NCBI RefSeq assembly: GCF_020164485.1
Contig: NZ_JAIQZA010000020.1
Span: forward strand, 1 to 64,000
Length of the DNA stretch: 64,000 bases
Origin: Salegentibacter tibetensis
GTDB taxonomy: Bacteria > Bacteroidota > Bacteroidia > Flavobacteriales > Flavobacteriaceae
Direction: 5' to 3'
Positions within the stretch are counted from its first letter, which is position 1. Each line of letters starts with the position of its first letter. The notes beneath the pieces are model-generated. The model was not told the origin of the DNA and searched no databases. It worked only from the letters and a program-made list of their open reading frames with translations. Of this stretch, positions 8,040 to 17,100 are shown one piece after another. The position numbers and the translations under genes are program-made.

Positions 8040-10190
8040 ATGAAAAAAGGAATTATAAAAAGCCTGGGGATCTTTGCGCTGGTAGCAGGATTTCAAACAA
8101 ATGCCCAGGAACAAACCGAAGACTTAAAAACTATGGATAATATTTTACTTGCCGAATGGACCGGACCCTATGCCGGAGTTCCCGCTTTTGATGAAATGAA
8201 GGTAGATCTGGTAAAACCGGCTATGCTTAAAGCGATGAAAATGCACCTGGCGGAAATTGATGAAATCACCGGCAATCCAGAACCGGCAACTTTTGAAAAT
8301 ACCATCGTGCCTTTTGAAGATTCGGGCGATCTTCTAGATCGTGTTTTCACTTACTATGGAATCTTTAGTAGCAATGTTTCCAGTCCCGAATTCAGGGAAG
8401 TTCAACGGGAACTTTCTCCTGAAATTTCTGAATATAGCTCAAAGATTTCACAAAATTCTAAACTTTTTCAAAGGATTAAAACAGTGTTTGAAAATTCACA
8501 GGAAAATCCTTTACCGGCACCCGAACAACGTGTAATTAATCTTATTTATGAAGAATTTGCAATGGAAGGTGCAAATCTTAATGAAGAGGATAAAAAGCGT
8601 TATGCTGAAATAAATAAAGAGCTTTCTGAATTATATACCAAATTCTCCAATAATGTCCTGGCGGAAGAAGAAAACTACATTGTTTATTTAAACGAAGATC
8701 AACTTAACGGGCTTCCGGAATCTTATGTAAAAGCTGCAGCCAGCACCGCTGAAGCCAACGGCGAAGCAGGAAAATATGCGGTAACCAACACCCGCTCTTC
8801 TATGGATCCGTTTTTAACCTATTCTGACGAAAGGGAATTGCGGGAGAAAGTATGGAATAATTATTATTCCCGTGGAGATAATGATGATGAGTTTGACAAT
8901 AATGATGTCATAAAGAAGATCCTGAAACTTCGCGACGAACGTGTAGAATTATTAGGTTACGATAATTACGCCCAATGGCGCTTACAAAACCGAATGGCCA
9001 AAAATCCTGAAAATGCCATGGAGCTTATGGAAGCTGTTTGGCCTGCCGCACTGGCCCGGGTTGAGAAAGAAGTAAAAGATATGCAGGCAGTAGCCGATCG
9101 TGAAGGCACAGATATTACTATAAAGCCCTGGGATTATCGTTATTATGCTGAAAAAGTAAGAAAAGAAAAATACGATCTTGACAGTGAGGAAGTAAAACAA
9201 TATTTAGAACTTGGCAACCTAACCGATGCACTTTTCTATACCGCCGGGGAACTTTTTAATTTCTCATTTAAACCGGTAGAGGAAGGCAGTGTTCCTGTTT
9301 TTCACGAAGATGTAAAAGTTTGGGAAGTAAACGATAAAGACTCAGGGGAACTTATCGGGCTTTGGTATTTAGATCCTTTTGCCCGCCAGGGAAAACGTTC
9401 CGGGGCCTGGGCAACTACCTATAGAAGTTATTCGGAACTGGAAGGAGCCAAACCTGTTTTGTCTTCCAACAATTCCAATTTTATTAAACCAGCACCGGGA
9501 GAACCCGTTTTGGTTTCCTGGGACGATGCTACCACATTCTTTCACGAATTCGGACATGCCTTACACTTTTTAGCGGCAGATATTAAATATCCTACCCTAA
9601 ACAGCGGCGTTCGTGATTATACTGAATTCCAATCGCAATTACTCGAGCGCTGGTTATCCACAGATGAAGTGATAAACCGCTTCCTGAAACACCACGAAAC
9701 CGGCGAGGTCATTCCTGAAGAATTAGTAGCTAAAATTAAAAAAGCTTCTACTTTTAACCAGGGATTTGAAACTACCGAATTTTTAGCCTCGGCTTTAATG
9801 GATATGAAATACCACACTACAGATCCTGATAAAATTGAACCCAGAGAGTTTGAAAAAGAAACTTTGGATGAACTTGGCATGCCAGATGAAATTGTGATGC
9901 GCCACCGTTCCCCACATTTTGGGCACGTATTTTCGGGTGAAGGTTATGCAACCGGATACTACGGTTATTTATGGGCAGATGTATTAACCTCTGATGCCGC
10001 CGAAGCTTTTGTTGAATCTCCCGGAGGATTCTACGATGAAAATATGGCAGAAAAACTGGTTAAATACCTGTTCGCTCCGCGAAACGCAATGGATCCGGCT
10101 GAAGCTTATCGTAAGTTTAGAGGCAGAGATGCTAAAATTGATGCTTTAATGCGCGATCGAGGTTTTCCTGTTCCTGAAACACAAGAATAG
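8040..10190 (+). CDS. M3 family metallopeptidase (peptidyl-dipeptidase Dcp-like), exported
   Basis: A 716-residue thimet-oligopeptidase-family zinc peptidase that degrades short peptides. The zinc motif FFHEFGHALHFLA lies at about residue 500, with the second glutamate expected in the following helix. I chose the ATG at 8040 rather than the in-frame TTG at 8019 because it gives a clean signal peptide (MKKGIIKSLGIFALVAGFQ, then TNAQ), so the enzyme is probably periplasmic, as is common for Dcp homologues of Bacteroidota. Length is normal for the family. It is a single-gene unit ending in a strong terminator. Confidence 0.93.
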   Translation: MKKGIIKSLGIFALVAGFQTNAQEQTEDLKTMDNILLAEWTGPYAGVPAFDEMKVDLVKPAMLKAMKMHLAEIDEITGNPEPATFENTIVPFEDSGDLLDRVFTYYGIFSSNVSSPEFREVQRELSPEISEYSSKISQNSKLFQRIKTVFENSQENPLPAPEQRVINLIYEEFAMEGANLNEEDKKRYAEINKELSELYTKFSNNVLAEEENYIVYLNEDQLNGLPESYVKAAASTAEANGEAGKYAVTNTRSSMDPFLTYSDERELREKVWNNYYSRGDNDDEFDNNDVIKKILKLRDERVELLGYDNYAQWRLQNRMAKNPENAMELMEAVWPAALARVEKEVKDMQAVADREGTDITIKPWDYRYYAEKVRKEKYDLDSEEVKQYLELGNLTDALFYTAGELFNFSFKPVEEGSVPVFHEDVKVWEVNDKDSGELIGLWYLDPFARQGKRSGAWATTYRSYSELEGAKPVLSSNNSNFIKPAPGEPVLVSWDDATTFFHEFGHALHFLAADIKYPTLNSGVRDYTEFQSQLLERWLSTDEVINRFLKHHETGEVIPEELVAKIKKASTFNQGFETTEFLASALMDMKYHTTDPDKIEPREFEKETLDELGMPDEIVMRHRSPHFGHVFSGEGYATGYYGYLWADVLTSDAAEAFVESPGGFYDENMAEKLVKYLFAPRNAMDPAEAYRKFRGRDAKIDALMRDRGFPVPETQE

Positions 10191-10210
10191 ACTATTCAAA
10201 CAAAGATTGA

Positions 10211-10251
10211 AAAAAACCTGCCAGGAAGATCTTTTCCCAGGCAGGTTTTTT
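10211..10251 (+). terminator. Terminator of the M3 peptidase gene
   Basis: AAAAAACCTGCC (10211-10222) pairs with GGCAGGTTTTTT (10240-10251), a GC-rich stem ending in a T run, 20 bp past the stop codon. Confidence 0.9.
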
Positions 10252-10288
10252 TATACCCAAAAAGACTCTCCTAATTATTTTATGTTGC

Positions 10289-10420
10289 TCATTTTTTCCG
10301 TTGATGAAGAAACGACTGCATTCCTCTCGTTTTTACTCGTCGGATGCAATATAAATCAAGGCTTACGAAACTTTATCTAAATTTATCGCTCGATACCTAA
10401 ATTTTAGGAACTCGTTTCTC
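10289..10420. repeat. Dispersed repeat TTTTTCC-TTGATGAA ... AGGCTTACGAAA, copy 1
   Basis: In the 347-bp gap between the M3 peptidase and ndk. The blocks TTTTTCCGTTGATGAAGAA, AAGGCTTACGAAA, ATCTAAATTTATCG, CTCGATACCTAAATTTT and GAACTCG reappear in the same order and orientation at about 43057-43156. Apart from this repeat and the flanking terminators I see nothing in the gap. Confidence 0.65.
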
Positions 10421-10486
10421 TAAATTAATAAGATGAAAATTATAAATGTATATATAACAACATATTACCCTCACAAAGGCACAAAA

Positions 10487-10515
10487 AAAGCCATCAGCAA
10501 AAAACTGATGGCTTT
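10487..10515 (-). terminator. Terminator of ndk
   Basis: AAAGCCATCAG (10487-10497) pairs with CTGATGGCTTT (10505-10515), followed on the minus strand by seven T, 23 bp past the ndk stop. Confidence 0.88.
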
Positions 10516-10537
10516 AGTATAAAATAAAATTTGTTGC

Positions 10538-10957
10538 TTAGAACATCTCTCTTCCTGAGAAATGGAAAGCAGCTTCAATCTGTGCGTTTTCGTCGCTGTC
10601 ACTTCCGTGAACGGCGTTTTCACCAACAGATTTCGCGTATTTCTTTCTTATTGTACCTTCAGCAGCATCTTCTGGATTCGTCGCTCCAATTAAAGCTCTG
10701 AAATCTTCTACAGCATTGTCTTTCTCCAATACAGCCGATACGATTGGCCCGCGAGTCATAAACTCTACCAACTCTCCAAAGAAAGGACGTTCGTTGTGTA
10801 CTGCATAAAATTCCTCAGCATCAGTGGTAGTCATTTGAGTCATTTTCAAAGCTACGATTCTAAATCCTGAAGCGGTAATCTGCTCTAATATCGCACCTAC
10901 ATTCCCGGCTTCTACAGCATCGGGTTTTATCATGGTGAATGTTCTTTTTCCTGCCAT
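10538..10957 (-). CDS. ndk: Nucleoside-diphosphate kinase
   Basis: A 139-residue cytoplasmic enzyme that passes phosphate from ATP to other nucleoside diphosphates through a phosphohistidine. The active-site motif [12 protein letters not shown] places the catalytic histidine at residue 117, and the N-terminal [11 protein letters not shown] motif is typical. Full length. It has its own consensus promoter and terminator, so it is transcribed alone. Confidence 0.98.
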   Translation of the reverse strand: MAGKRTFTMIKPDAVEAGNVGAILEQITASGFRIVALKMTQMTTTDAEEFYAVHNERPFFGELVEFMTRGPIVSAVLEKDNAVEDFRALIGATNPEDAAEGTIRKKYAKSVGENAVHGSDSDENAQIEAAFHFSGREMF

Positions 10958-10979
10958 TGTTTGGTTTTTTAAATTTCGG

Positions 10980-11009
10980 CAAAATTAATTAAATAAGCTG
11001 CAATTACAA
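10980..11009 (-). promoter_or_regulatory. Bacteroidota-type promoter of ndk
   Basis: Minus strand: TTG (11009-11007), 19 bases, TAATTTTG (10987-10980). An exact match to TTG-N19-TAnnTTTG, 23 bp before the start codon. Confidence 0.75.
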
Positions 11010-11071
11010 GCTCCTTTAGGTTTTATATAAATTTAGCTCTCAGGCAGCTGCAGTAATAGAGCTTTTTTAAT

Positions 11072-12109
11072 TTAATCTTTATACTTTACCGAATATTCCT
11101 GCTGAAGTTTATTACCTACACCACGCATTTCCATCTTAACTTCTCCTGAACCAAAATCAAATTTCAGCAAACCAAAACTCAAATTGCTTACCACCTCTCC
11201 TACTCTGTATTGGTTGGGTTCCCCATTAAAATTAGTATAAGAATGAGTCATCCCGCTGGAAGTAAAATCTACCAGCTTATAGTCCAATCCTTCCATTTTC
11301 TTTTCTGAAAATTCTGAAATATGCCGATCGCCGCTAAGGATAATCACATTTTTAGCTTCTGAAGTTTGCAAAAGCTTTTCCAGTTTTTCTACTTCTGAAG
11401 GAAAATTTCCCCAGGTTTCCCATCCGTGTTCTGCTGAAAGTACCTGGATTGAACTTAAGACCAAATTATAATCGGCGGTACTATTTAATTCATTCTCCAG
11501 CCATTCCCATTGCACAGCTCCTAAAATCGTTCCCGAAGTATCGGGATCGTATCTTTTGTTAGCATCTTTACTTTTTTGTAAATCTGATCTAAAATAACGT
11601 GTATCTAAAACAATTACTTTTAAAGTCTTTCCGGCTTCTTCAAAATCTGCTGAATGGTAAATACCTTTTCTCTCACGCCGGATATCATCTTGTGGGACAT
11701 CAAAAAAATCAAGAAACAACTGCTGACTTTCTTCTTTATATTCCCAGTCTTTCCCGGCATCATTCTTACCATAATCATGGTCGTCCCAGGTTCCTATAAC
11801 TGGAGTGTTCGCTAATAACTTTTTATAATCGGGATGGTTTTTCTGCGTTTGATAATCGGCTTCCAGCTTGGCCATATCATCTGTATCGGCATAAATATTA
11901 TCGCCGCCCCAAATAAAAAGGTCAGGCTTTTCTTCTATGATTGCTTCCCATAATGGCTGGGGTTCACCCTGCCGGTTACAACTTCCGAACGCGATTATAT
12001 AATCATAAGCTTCAGAAGCATTATTCGTTATATTTTGAGAGGCTTTTTGATTACTTCCGCAGGAAATAAATAGAAAAAAGCTTAAAAAGAGCGATAAAAT
12101 TACCTTCAT
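11072..12109 (-). CDS. PhoD-like metallophosphatase lipoprotein
   Basis: A 345-residue member of the alkaline phosphatase D / metallophosphatase family. I start at the ATG at 12109, which gives a lipoprotein signal (MKVILSLFLSFFLFISC) with its cysteine at residue 17; the ATG eight codons upstream would spoil the signal. Metal-binding motifs in order: FGSCN, WGGDNIYADT, WDDHDYG and LSGDRHISEF. It should hydrolyse phosphomonoesters or diesters at the cell envelope; the substrate is unknown. It stands alone between ndk and nrnA. Confidence 0.9.
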   Translation of the reverse strand: MKVILSLFLSFFLFISCGSNQKASQNITNNASEAYDYIIAFGSCNRQGEPQPLWEAIIEEKPDLFIWGGDNIYADTDDMAKLEADYQTQKNHPDYKKLLANTPVIGTWDDHDYGKNDAGKDWEYKEESQQLFLDFFDVPQDDIRRERKGIYHSADFEEAGKTLKVIVLDTRYFRSDLQKSKDANKRYDPDTSGTILGAVQWEWLENELNSTADYNLVLSSIQVLSAEHGWETWGNFPSEVEKLEKLLQTSEAKNVIILSGDRHISEFSEKKMEGLDYKLVDFTSSGMTHSYTNFNGEPNQYRVGEVVSNLSFGLLKFDFGSGEVKMEMRGVGNKLQQEYSVKYKD

Positions 12110-12380
12110 TTTTTGTTGATTTGTTGAATACAAAAATACAGATTGGTTTATTAACCGGGTATTATTAAATTGTATCTTTACTCAATGCTAGCTAAGCGAG
12201 GTTTTAGTATTTCTAAGCTTTGTGTGCCAATGTTATGAGTATTTAACTCAAAACCCTGGGGATTTACTCTAGGTAAATTATACTAAGTGAGATTTGAAAT
12301 ATTCTAACGAATACGTTGCTATATTTCATTTTTTCAACTTAATACCTTGAGAATATGCCTCAGGTGTTTTACATTACGAT
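12110..12380. other. Gene-free gap of 271 bp
   Basis: Lies between the divergent PhoD-like and nrnA genes, so it should hold promoters for both. It includes TTGAGAATATGCCTCAGG (12351-12368), an imperfect palindrome that resembles the GAGGCAT block of the 17-kb repeat, but too weakly to call as a copy. No open frame or RNA gene is recognised. Confidence 0.4.
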
Positions 12381-13394
12381 ATGATAGAACAAGCAATTTT
12401 AGAGATCACCGCCGAACTTTCCCAGGCAAAAAACATAGTAATTGTACCGCATAAAGGACCCGATGGTGACGCCATGGGCTCTACTTTGGCACTTATGCAT
12501 TTTTTAAGAAATAAAGGCCATAAGGTGCACGTGATCACACCGAACGATTATCCGAAATTTTTAAAATGGTTGCCCGGAAATGACGAGGTAATTATTTATG
12601 AAAAAGATAAAAGCAAAGCCGAAAACCTTATAAATGAAGCCGATCTTGTCTTTGCGCTGGATTTTAATCATTTAGACCGTTCTGGCGATATGCAGGAGAT
12701 TTTAACAGCCTCTGAGGCAGTTTTCATCATGATAGATCATCACCGCGAACCTTCCGATTTTGCAAATTATACTTACAGCGATGCCGAAATGAGTTCAACC
12801 TGCGAGATGGTATATCATTTTATAGATAAATTGCGGGCAGTACCAAAAATTACTTCGGAAATCGCGACCTGTCTTTATGTAGGGATCATGACGGACACCG
12901 GATCTTTTAGGTTTAGCGCTACCAGCGCCAAAACCCACCGCGTGATCGCCGATCTTATTGATAAAGGAGCTGTGAATTATGAAATTCATAATAATGTTTT
13001 CGATACATTTAATGAAAGCAGGTTGCAACTTCTGGGAACTGCATTGCAAAATTTAAGGGTGAAGCCAGAATATAAAACAGCTTACATTAGTTTAACCCAG
13101 GAAGAACTGGATAAAAATAACTTTCAGAAAGGCGATACCGAAGGTTTTGTAAATTACGGCCTATCTATAGAAGGCGTGGTTTTTGCTGTTATTTTTATCG
13201 AAAATAAACAGGAAGAAATCATAAAAATTTCATTCAGATCCAAAGGTGAATTTAATGTGAATAAATTTGCCAGGACCCATTTTGGTGGAGGGGGGCACAA
13301 CAATGCAGCCGGCGGAAAAAGCGACCTTTCTATGGAAAATACCATAGTAAAATTTAATAGTATCCTTCCAGAATATAAGGAATTACAAAAATGA
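12381..13394 (+). CDS. nrnA: Bifunctional oligoribonuclease / PAP phosphatase NrnA
   Basis: A 337-residue DHH-family phosphoesterase that degrades very short RNAs and can remove the 3' phosphate from pAp. Visible motifs: HKGPDGDAMGS (His24, Asp28, Asp30), the DHH motif IDHHREPS (about 118-125) and the C-terminal DHHA1 substrate loop GGGGHNNAAGG (about 300). Length is normal. In many flavobacteria it lies directly upstream of gldI, as here, where 117 bp separate them; whether they share a transcript is unclear. Confidence 0.95.
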   Translation: MIEQAILEITAELSQAKNIVIVPHKGPDGDAMGSTLALMHFLRNKGHKVHVITPNDYPKFLKWLPGNDEVIIYEKDKSKAENLINEADLVFALDFNHLDRSGDMQEILTASEAVFIMIDHHREPSDFANYTYSDAEMSSTCEMVYHFIDKLRAVPKITSEIATCLYVGIMTDTGSFRFSATSAKTHRVIADLIDKGAVNYEIHNNVFDTFNESRLQLLGTALQNLRVKPEYKTAYISLTQEELDKNNFQKGDTEGFVNYGLSIEGVVFAVIFIENKQEEIIKISFRSKGEFNVNKFARTHFGGGGHNNAAGGKSDLSMENTIVKFNSILPEYKELQK

Positions 13395-13511
13395 AACCAG
13401 CATGATGTTAGACGCTAATAATTTGGCTACGTACAATTAGAATTTATTTTTCTGTAGTTAGATTATTATAAGCCTGTGACGAATTCCACATTGGGATAAA
13501 ATAATAAACAG

Positions 13512-14072
13512 ATGACAAGATATTTAGTCTTTATCGCAATTTTTACTTTGGGAGCCTGTAAATCTCCTGAAGCTCGGTATCCCGTAACCCAAAAATCGGG
13601 TTCGCACATCAGTGAGTCTATTGTAAAAAATCAGGAATTACTGGATAAAGAAATAAACCTTATCGAGGGTGTGATGAACGAAGATTCTACGAGCGAATAC
13701 CAATCTTCGCAAGATGGATTTTGGTATACTTACAACAAAAAAAGCGAAGATACTGCTAACACAATCACTCCTGAATTTGGGGATATTGTAGAGTTCGATT
13801 ACAGTATCTCCACATTAGACGGCCAGGTAATTTATGCCGAAGGTGAAAAGGCGACAAAAACTTATGCTATAGATCAGGAGCAACTTTTTAGCGGCCTGAG
13901 ACAAGGTGTTAAACTAATGAAAGAAGGAGAAACGGTAACCTTTCTATTTCCTTCTTATAAAGCTTATGGATATTATGGTGATAAAAATAAAATAGGCACT
14001 AATTGGCCTATAAAAACCAAAGTCACGCTTAATAAGATTACAGAAAAAGAAGAAATACAAAATCAACAATAA
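13512..14072 (+). CDS. gldI: Gliding motility-associated peptidyl-prolyl isomerase lipoprotein GldI
   Basis: A 186-residue lipoprotein with lipobox GAC (Cys16) and a C-terminal FKBP-type domain (about 85-178). In Flavobacterium johnsoniae GldI is needed for gliding, presumably for folding periplasmic parts of the motility and type IX secretion apparatus. The helical N-terminal part (30-70) and the FKBP motifs DIVEFDYSIS and LMKEGETVTFLFPS fit the family. It is followed by a second folding factor after 43 bp, probably in one operon. It is the only gliding gene in the window. Confidence 0.9.
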   Translation: MTRYLVFIAIFTLGACKSPEARYPVTQKSGSHISESIVKNQELLDKEINLIEGVMNEDSTSEYQSSQDGFWYTYNKKSEDTANTITPEFGDIVEFDYSISTLDGQVIYAEGEKATKTYAIDQEQLFSGLRQGVKLMKEGETVTFLFPSYKAYGYYGDKNKIGTNWPIKTKVTLNKITEKEEIQNQQ

Positions 14073-14115
14073 GTTAAACCCAGGGCCAGAAAGGGCCTTT
14101 TAATTTTTATACTAA

Positions 14116-15237
14116 ATGAGAACCAGTAAATTTCTATTACTTTTTGCCATGGCATTTACCATGATTTCGTGTAATGACGAATATCCCGATTTACAAGATG
14201 GGATGTATGCTGAATTTAAAACCAATTACGGAACTTTTGTAGCCGAGCTCTATCACGAGCAAACTCCAATTACCGTTGCCAGTTTTGTTTCCCTTGCTGA
14301 AGGCACAAACAAAATGGCAGACAGTACCCACAAAGGAAAAAATTATTATGACGGACTTACATTTCATAGAATTATAGACGGTTTTGTAATTCAGGGGGGC
14401 GATCCTACCGGTACTGGTAGCGGCGGCCCGGGTTATAAATTTCCCGATGAAATTGTAGACAGTTTAAGTCACGATTCTAAAGGAATTTTATCTATGGCCA
14501 ATGCTGGTCCCGGCACTAACGGAAGTCAGTTTTTTGTAACTCTTGCTCCAACCCAAAATCTTGATGGCAGGCATACTGTTTTCGGTAAGGTTGTAGAAGG
14601 ACAGGATGTTGTAGATTCTATTGGAAAAGTGGAAACCGGTCCCCGCGATAAGCCCGTAAAAACGGTTACCATGGAAGAGGTAAATATCATTAGAAAAGGA
14701 AAAGCTGCAAAGAATTTTGAGGCGCCAAAAGTTTTTGAAGCTGAATTGCAAGCAATAAAAGATAAGGAAGATGCTGAAGCTAAAAAACGCCAGGAAGCTA
14801 AAACTACTATGGCTCAGGAATTTGAAAGTCATGAAGATGAAGCTGAAACCTTAGATAGCGGATTAAAAATTTATTACGAAGAGGAAGGTGACGGCGAAAA
14901 GCCAAAAACCGGCCAAATGGTAGAAGTTATTTATGAAGGCTATTTTAGCGATGGTGATATCTTCGATACAAATAAAGAAGAATTAGCTAAAGACATGGGC
15001 TTGTTTAATGAAGCTAGAAAAAGCCAGGGCGGTTATGGTCCCATGACTGTAGTTTACGGTCCGGATGCGCCAATGATCCCAGGTTTTAAAGAAGGTATTC
15101 AACAACTTAAAGTTGGTGATAAAGTCCTGCTTTACATTCCAAGTCATTTAGGTTATGGTGAAAGAGGCGCCGGTGGCGTTATTCCTCCAAATACCGACCT
15201 TGTTTTTAGAGTTGAGTTGGTAGGAATACAGGAATAA
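14116..15237 (+). CDS. Cyclophilin-FKBP fusion peptidyl-prolyl isomerase lipoprotein
   Basis: A 373-residue exported protein that joins two unrelated prolyl isomerase folds. Lipobox MISC (Cys19); cyclophilin domain about 27-195 with FHRIIDGFVIQGGDPTG and the catalytic-loop NGSQFFVT; a charged helical linker (about 195-255, rich in Lys, Glu and Ala); FKBP domain about 260-373 ending GYGERGAGGVIPPNTDLVF. It should catalyse proline isomerisation in proteins crossing the periplasm. It sits directly after gldI, so the pair is a folding module for exported proteins. The fusion is known in Bacteroidota, so it is not new. Confidence 0.93.
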   Translation: MRTSKFLLLFAMAFTMISCNDEYPDLQDGMYAEFKTNYGTFVAELYHEQTPITVASFVSLAEGTNKMADSTHKGKNYYDGLTFHRIIDGFVIQGGDPTGTGSGGPGYKFPDEIVDSLSHDSKGILSMANAGPGTNGSQFFVTLAPTQNLDGRHTVFGKVVEGQDVVDSIGKVETGPRDKPVKTVTMEEVNIIRKGKAAKNFEAPKVFEAELQAIKDKEDAEAKKRQEAKTTMAQEFESHEDEAETLDSGLKIYYEEEGDGEKPKTGQMVEVIYEGYFSDGDIFDTNKEELAKDMGLFNEARKSQGGYGPMTVVYGPDAPMIPGFKEGIQQLKVGDKVLLYIPSHLGYGERGAGGVIPPNTDLVFRVELVGIQE

Positions 15238-15256
15238 TTTCCTAATTAAAAATAAG

Positions 15257-15379
15257 AAAGGCTGTTTGAATTGTTGTCTCTTTCGTCATCCTGAATTTAT
15301 TTCAGGATCTAGTTTCAAGAACTTAGAAGCTGAAATAAATTCAGCTTGACGTTAGAAAATGACTACTCAAACAGCCTTT
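15257..15379. repeat. Compound palindromic element A (bidirectional terminator-like)
   Basis: Outer inverted repeat AAAGGCTGTTTGA (15257-15269) / TCAAACAGCCTTT (15367-15379) encloses two inner palindromes, one starting GTCATCCTGAA (15285) and one ending TTCAGCTTGACG (15352). It fills the gap between two convergent genes (the prolyl isomerase and pepD), where the A-rich left flank and T-rich right flank allow termination in both directions. Related elements lie at 47231-47354, 53182-53326 and 53808-53878. Confidence 0.75.
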
Positions 15380-15400
15380 TTACTTTTCAAATATTCCGTG

Positions 15401-16861
15401 TTATTTCTTCGGAATATTCTTTAAAACTTCAATTAAGAATTTCCAGTATTTTTGGGCTGAAGTAATACTTGCGCGTTCATCGGGGGAATGCGCTCCCCTA
15501 ATTGTAGGTCCAAAAGAAATCATATCCATCTCCGGGTAATGATTTCCAATTATTCCACATTCCAATCCAGCGTGACAGGCAGCAACATCTGCTTTTTCAT
15601 TATGCAGCTTTTGATACAACTCATCTACCACTTTTAAAATAGCCGAATTAGGATTTGGCGCCCAACCGGGATATTCCCCAGATAATTTCACCTTAAACTT
15701 TGCCAGTTCAAAAGTCGCCTCCAAACTATTGGCCAAATCGTCCTTAGAGGATTCTACCGATGATCTCGTAAGGCAATTGATCTTAACTTTCCCATCTCCA
15801 ACTTTTACACTGGCGATGTTATTGGAAGCTTCAACTAAACCTTCAATGTCAGGACTCATTTTGTAAACGCCATTATGCGCTGCAGAAATCGCCTTAATAA
15901 CCTCTTGCTGATCCTCAACTTTCATCACCTTATTTGGAACTTCGCTTTCAGAAATTTCAATATCCATATTGGGTTCCAGGGAAGCAAATTCGGCTTTAAA
16001 CTCCCGAACCTGTTGAATAATTTCGGTTAAAAAAGTTTCGGTATTCGACTTATCTACAACCACAATAGCTTCACTTTCGCGTGGAATGGCATTTCTTAAT
16101 CCGCCACCTTTTATGCTGGAAACCCGCAAACCGAAATCCCGGTTAGAATCAAAAAGCACCCGAGCCATAATCTTATTGGCATTAGCCAGACCTTTTATAA
16201 TATCCATCCCTGAATGCCCGCCTTGCAAACCTTTCACTTTTATGATATAACCAACAGAGTTATCGGGTGTATGTTCTTCCTCATAATCCCTAACTGCAGT
16301 AATATCTACACCGCCAGCACATCCAATTCCTATTTCATCATCTTCTTCGGTATCCAGATTTAAGAGAATATCTCCCTGAAGTAAATTAGAATCCAAACCT
16401 TTGGCTCCGGTCATCCCGGTTTCTTCATCTATAGTAAATAAAGCTTCAAGAGCCGGATGCTCAATATCTTTACTTTCCAGGATTGCCATCATACTGGCAA
16501 CTCCAAGACCGTTATCGGCACCAAGGGTTGTTCCTTTAGCACGCACCCAATCACCATCTACATACATATTAATCCCGCTGGTTTCAAAATCAAAATCGGT
16601 ATCGTTGTTTTTTTGGTGCACCATATCTAAATGGGCCTGCAACACAATGGGCTTTCTATCTTCCATCCCCGAAGTGGCTGGTTTTTTTATTACCACATTT
16701 CCGGTTTCGTCTACCAGGGTCTCCAGGTTAAGATCGTTCCCAAACTTTTTCATAAACTCAATTACCCGCTCTTCTTTTTTAGAAGGTCGTGGTACTTCAT
16801 TTAGATCAGTAAATTTATTCCATAAGATTTTCGGCTCTAATTCCCTTATTTCTTCGTTCAT
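15401..16861 (-). CDS. pepD: Aminoacyl-histidine dipeptidase (M20 family, PepD)
   Basis: A 486-residue cytoplasmic zinc dipeptidase that cleaves Xaa-His and other dipeptides. M20 metal and catalytic residues are visible: His77 in AHLDMVHQ, Asp116 in LGADNGLG, Glu146-Glu147 in TIDEETGMTG, and the late motif CHAGLECG. Length matches E. coli PepD. A TACCTTTG -7 box reads on the minus strand at 16891-16884, just upstream of the ATG. Transcribed alone and facing the prolyl isomerase gene across repeat element A. Confidence 0.95.
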   Translation of the reverse strand: MNEEIRELEPKILWNKFTDLNEVPRPSKKEERVIEFMKKFGNDLNLETLVDETGNVVIKKPATSGMEDRKPIVLQAHLDMVHQKNNDTDFDFETSGINMYVDGDWVRAKGTTLGADNGLGVASMMAILESKDIEHPALEALFTIDEETGMTGAKGLDSNLLQGDILLNLDTEEDDEIGIGCAGGVDITAVRDYEEEHTPDNSVGYIIKVKGLQGGHSGMDIIKGLANANKIMARVLFDSNRDFGLRVSSIKGGGLRNAIPRESEAIVVVDKSNTETFLTEIIQQVREFKAEFASLEPNMDIEISESEVPNKVMKVEDQQEVIKAISAAHNGVYKMSPDIEGLVEASNNIASVKVGDGKVKINCLTRSSVESSKDDLANSLEATFELAKFKVKLSGEYPGWAPNPNSAILKVVDELYQKLHNEKADVAACHAGLECGIIGNHYPEMDMISFGPTIRGAHSPDERASITSAQKYWKFLIEVLKNIPKK

Positions 16862-16883
16862 TGTTTTATATTTTGGTCTTTCA

Positions 16884-16891
16884 CAAAGGTA
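16884..16891 (-). promoter_or_regulatory. Promoter -7 box of pepD
   Basis: Minus strand TACCTTTG, a match to TAnnTTTG, 22 bp upstream of the start codon. No ideally spaced TTG. Confidence 0.45.
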
Positions 16892-17030
16892 TTGGTAATA
16901 AACAAAGAAGGAAAATTTACAGGCTTTTTAAAACTTATTTAACCAAATGGAGAACAGTTATTTAAGATTTTAAGTCGTGTTTTGCTAATAATTGTATTTT
17001 TAAAAAGTAAACTACCTAGGAGAAACTCCT

Positions 17031-17100
17031 GAGGCATTTATAGGAAATAATGTTATTAATTTCGAGGCAAGCCTCGGAGAATCAAATCTCGATTATCGAG
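17031..17100. repeat. GAGGCAAGCC / TCTCGATTATCGAG dispersed repeat overlapping a start codon
   Basis: Blocks in order: GAGGCATTTATAGGAAATAA, ATTAATTTCGAGGCAAGCC, CTCGGAGAATC and TCTCGATTATCGAG (17087-17100). CTCGA-TTA-TCGAG and CGAGGC-AA-GCCTCG are perfect palindromes. The last G of the repeat is the first base of the GTG start of the DUF3810 gene. Relatives lie at 7098-7222, 56571-56584 and 63640-63789. Confidence 0.7.

Noticed and set aside
14080-14110. Possible terminator between gldI and the prolyl isomerase fusion gene
   Set aside because: GGGCC...GGGCC is mostly a direct repeat with only a GGCC self-palindrome; the genes are better seen as one operon.
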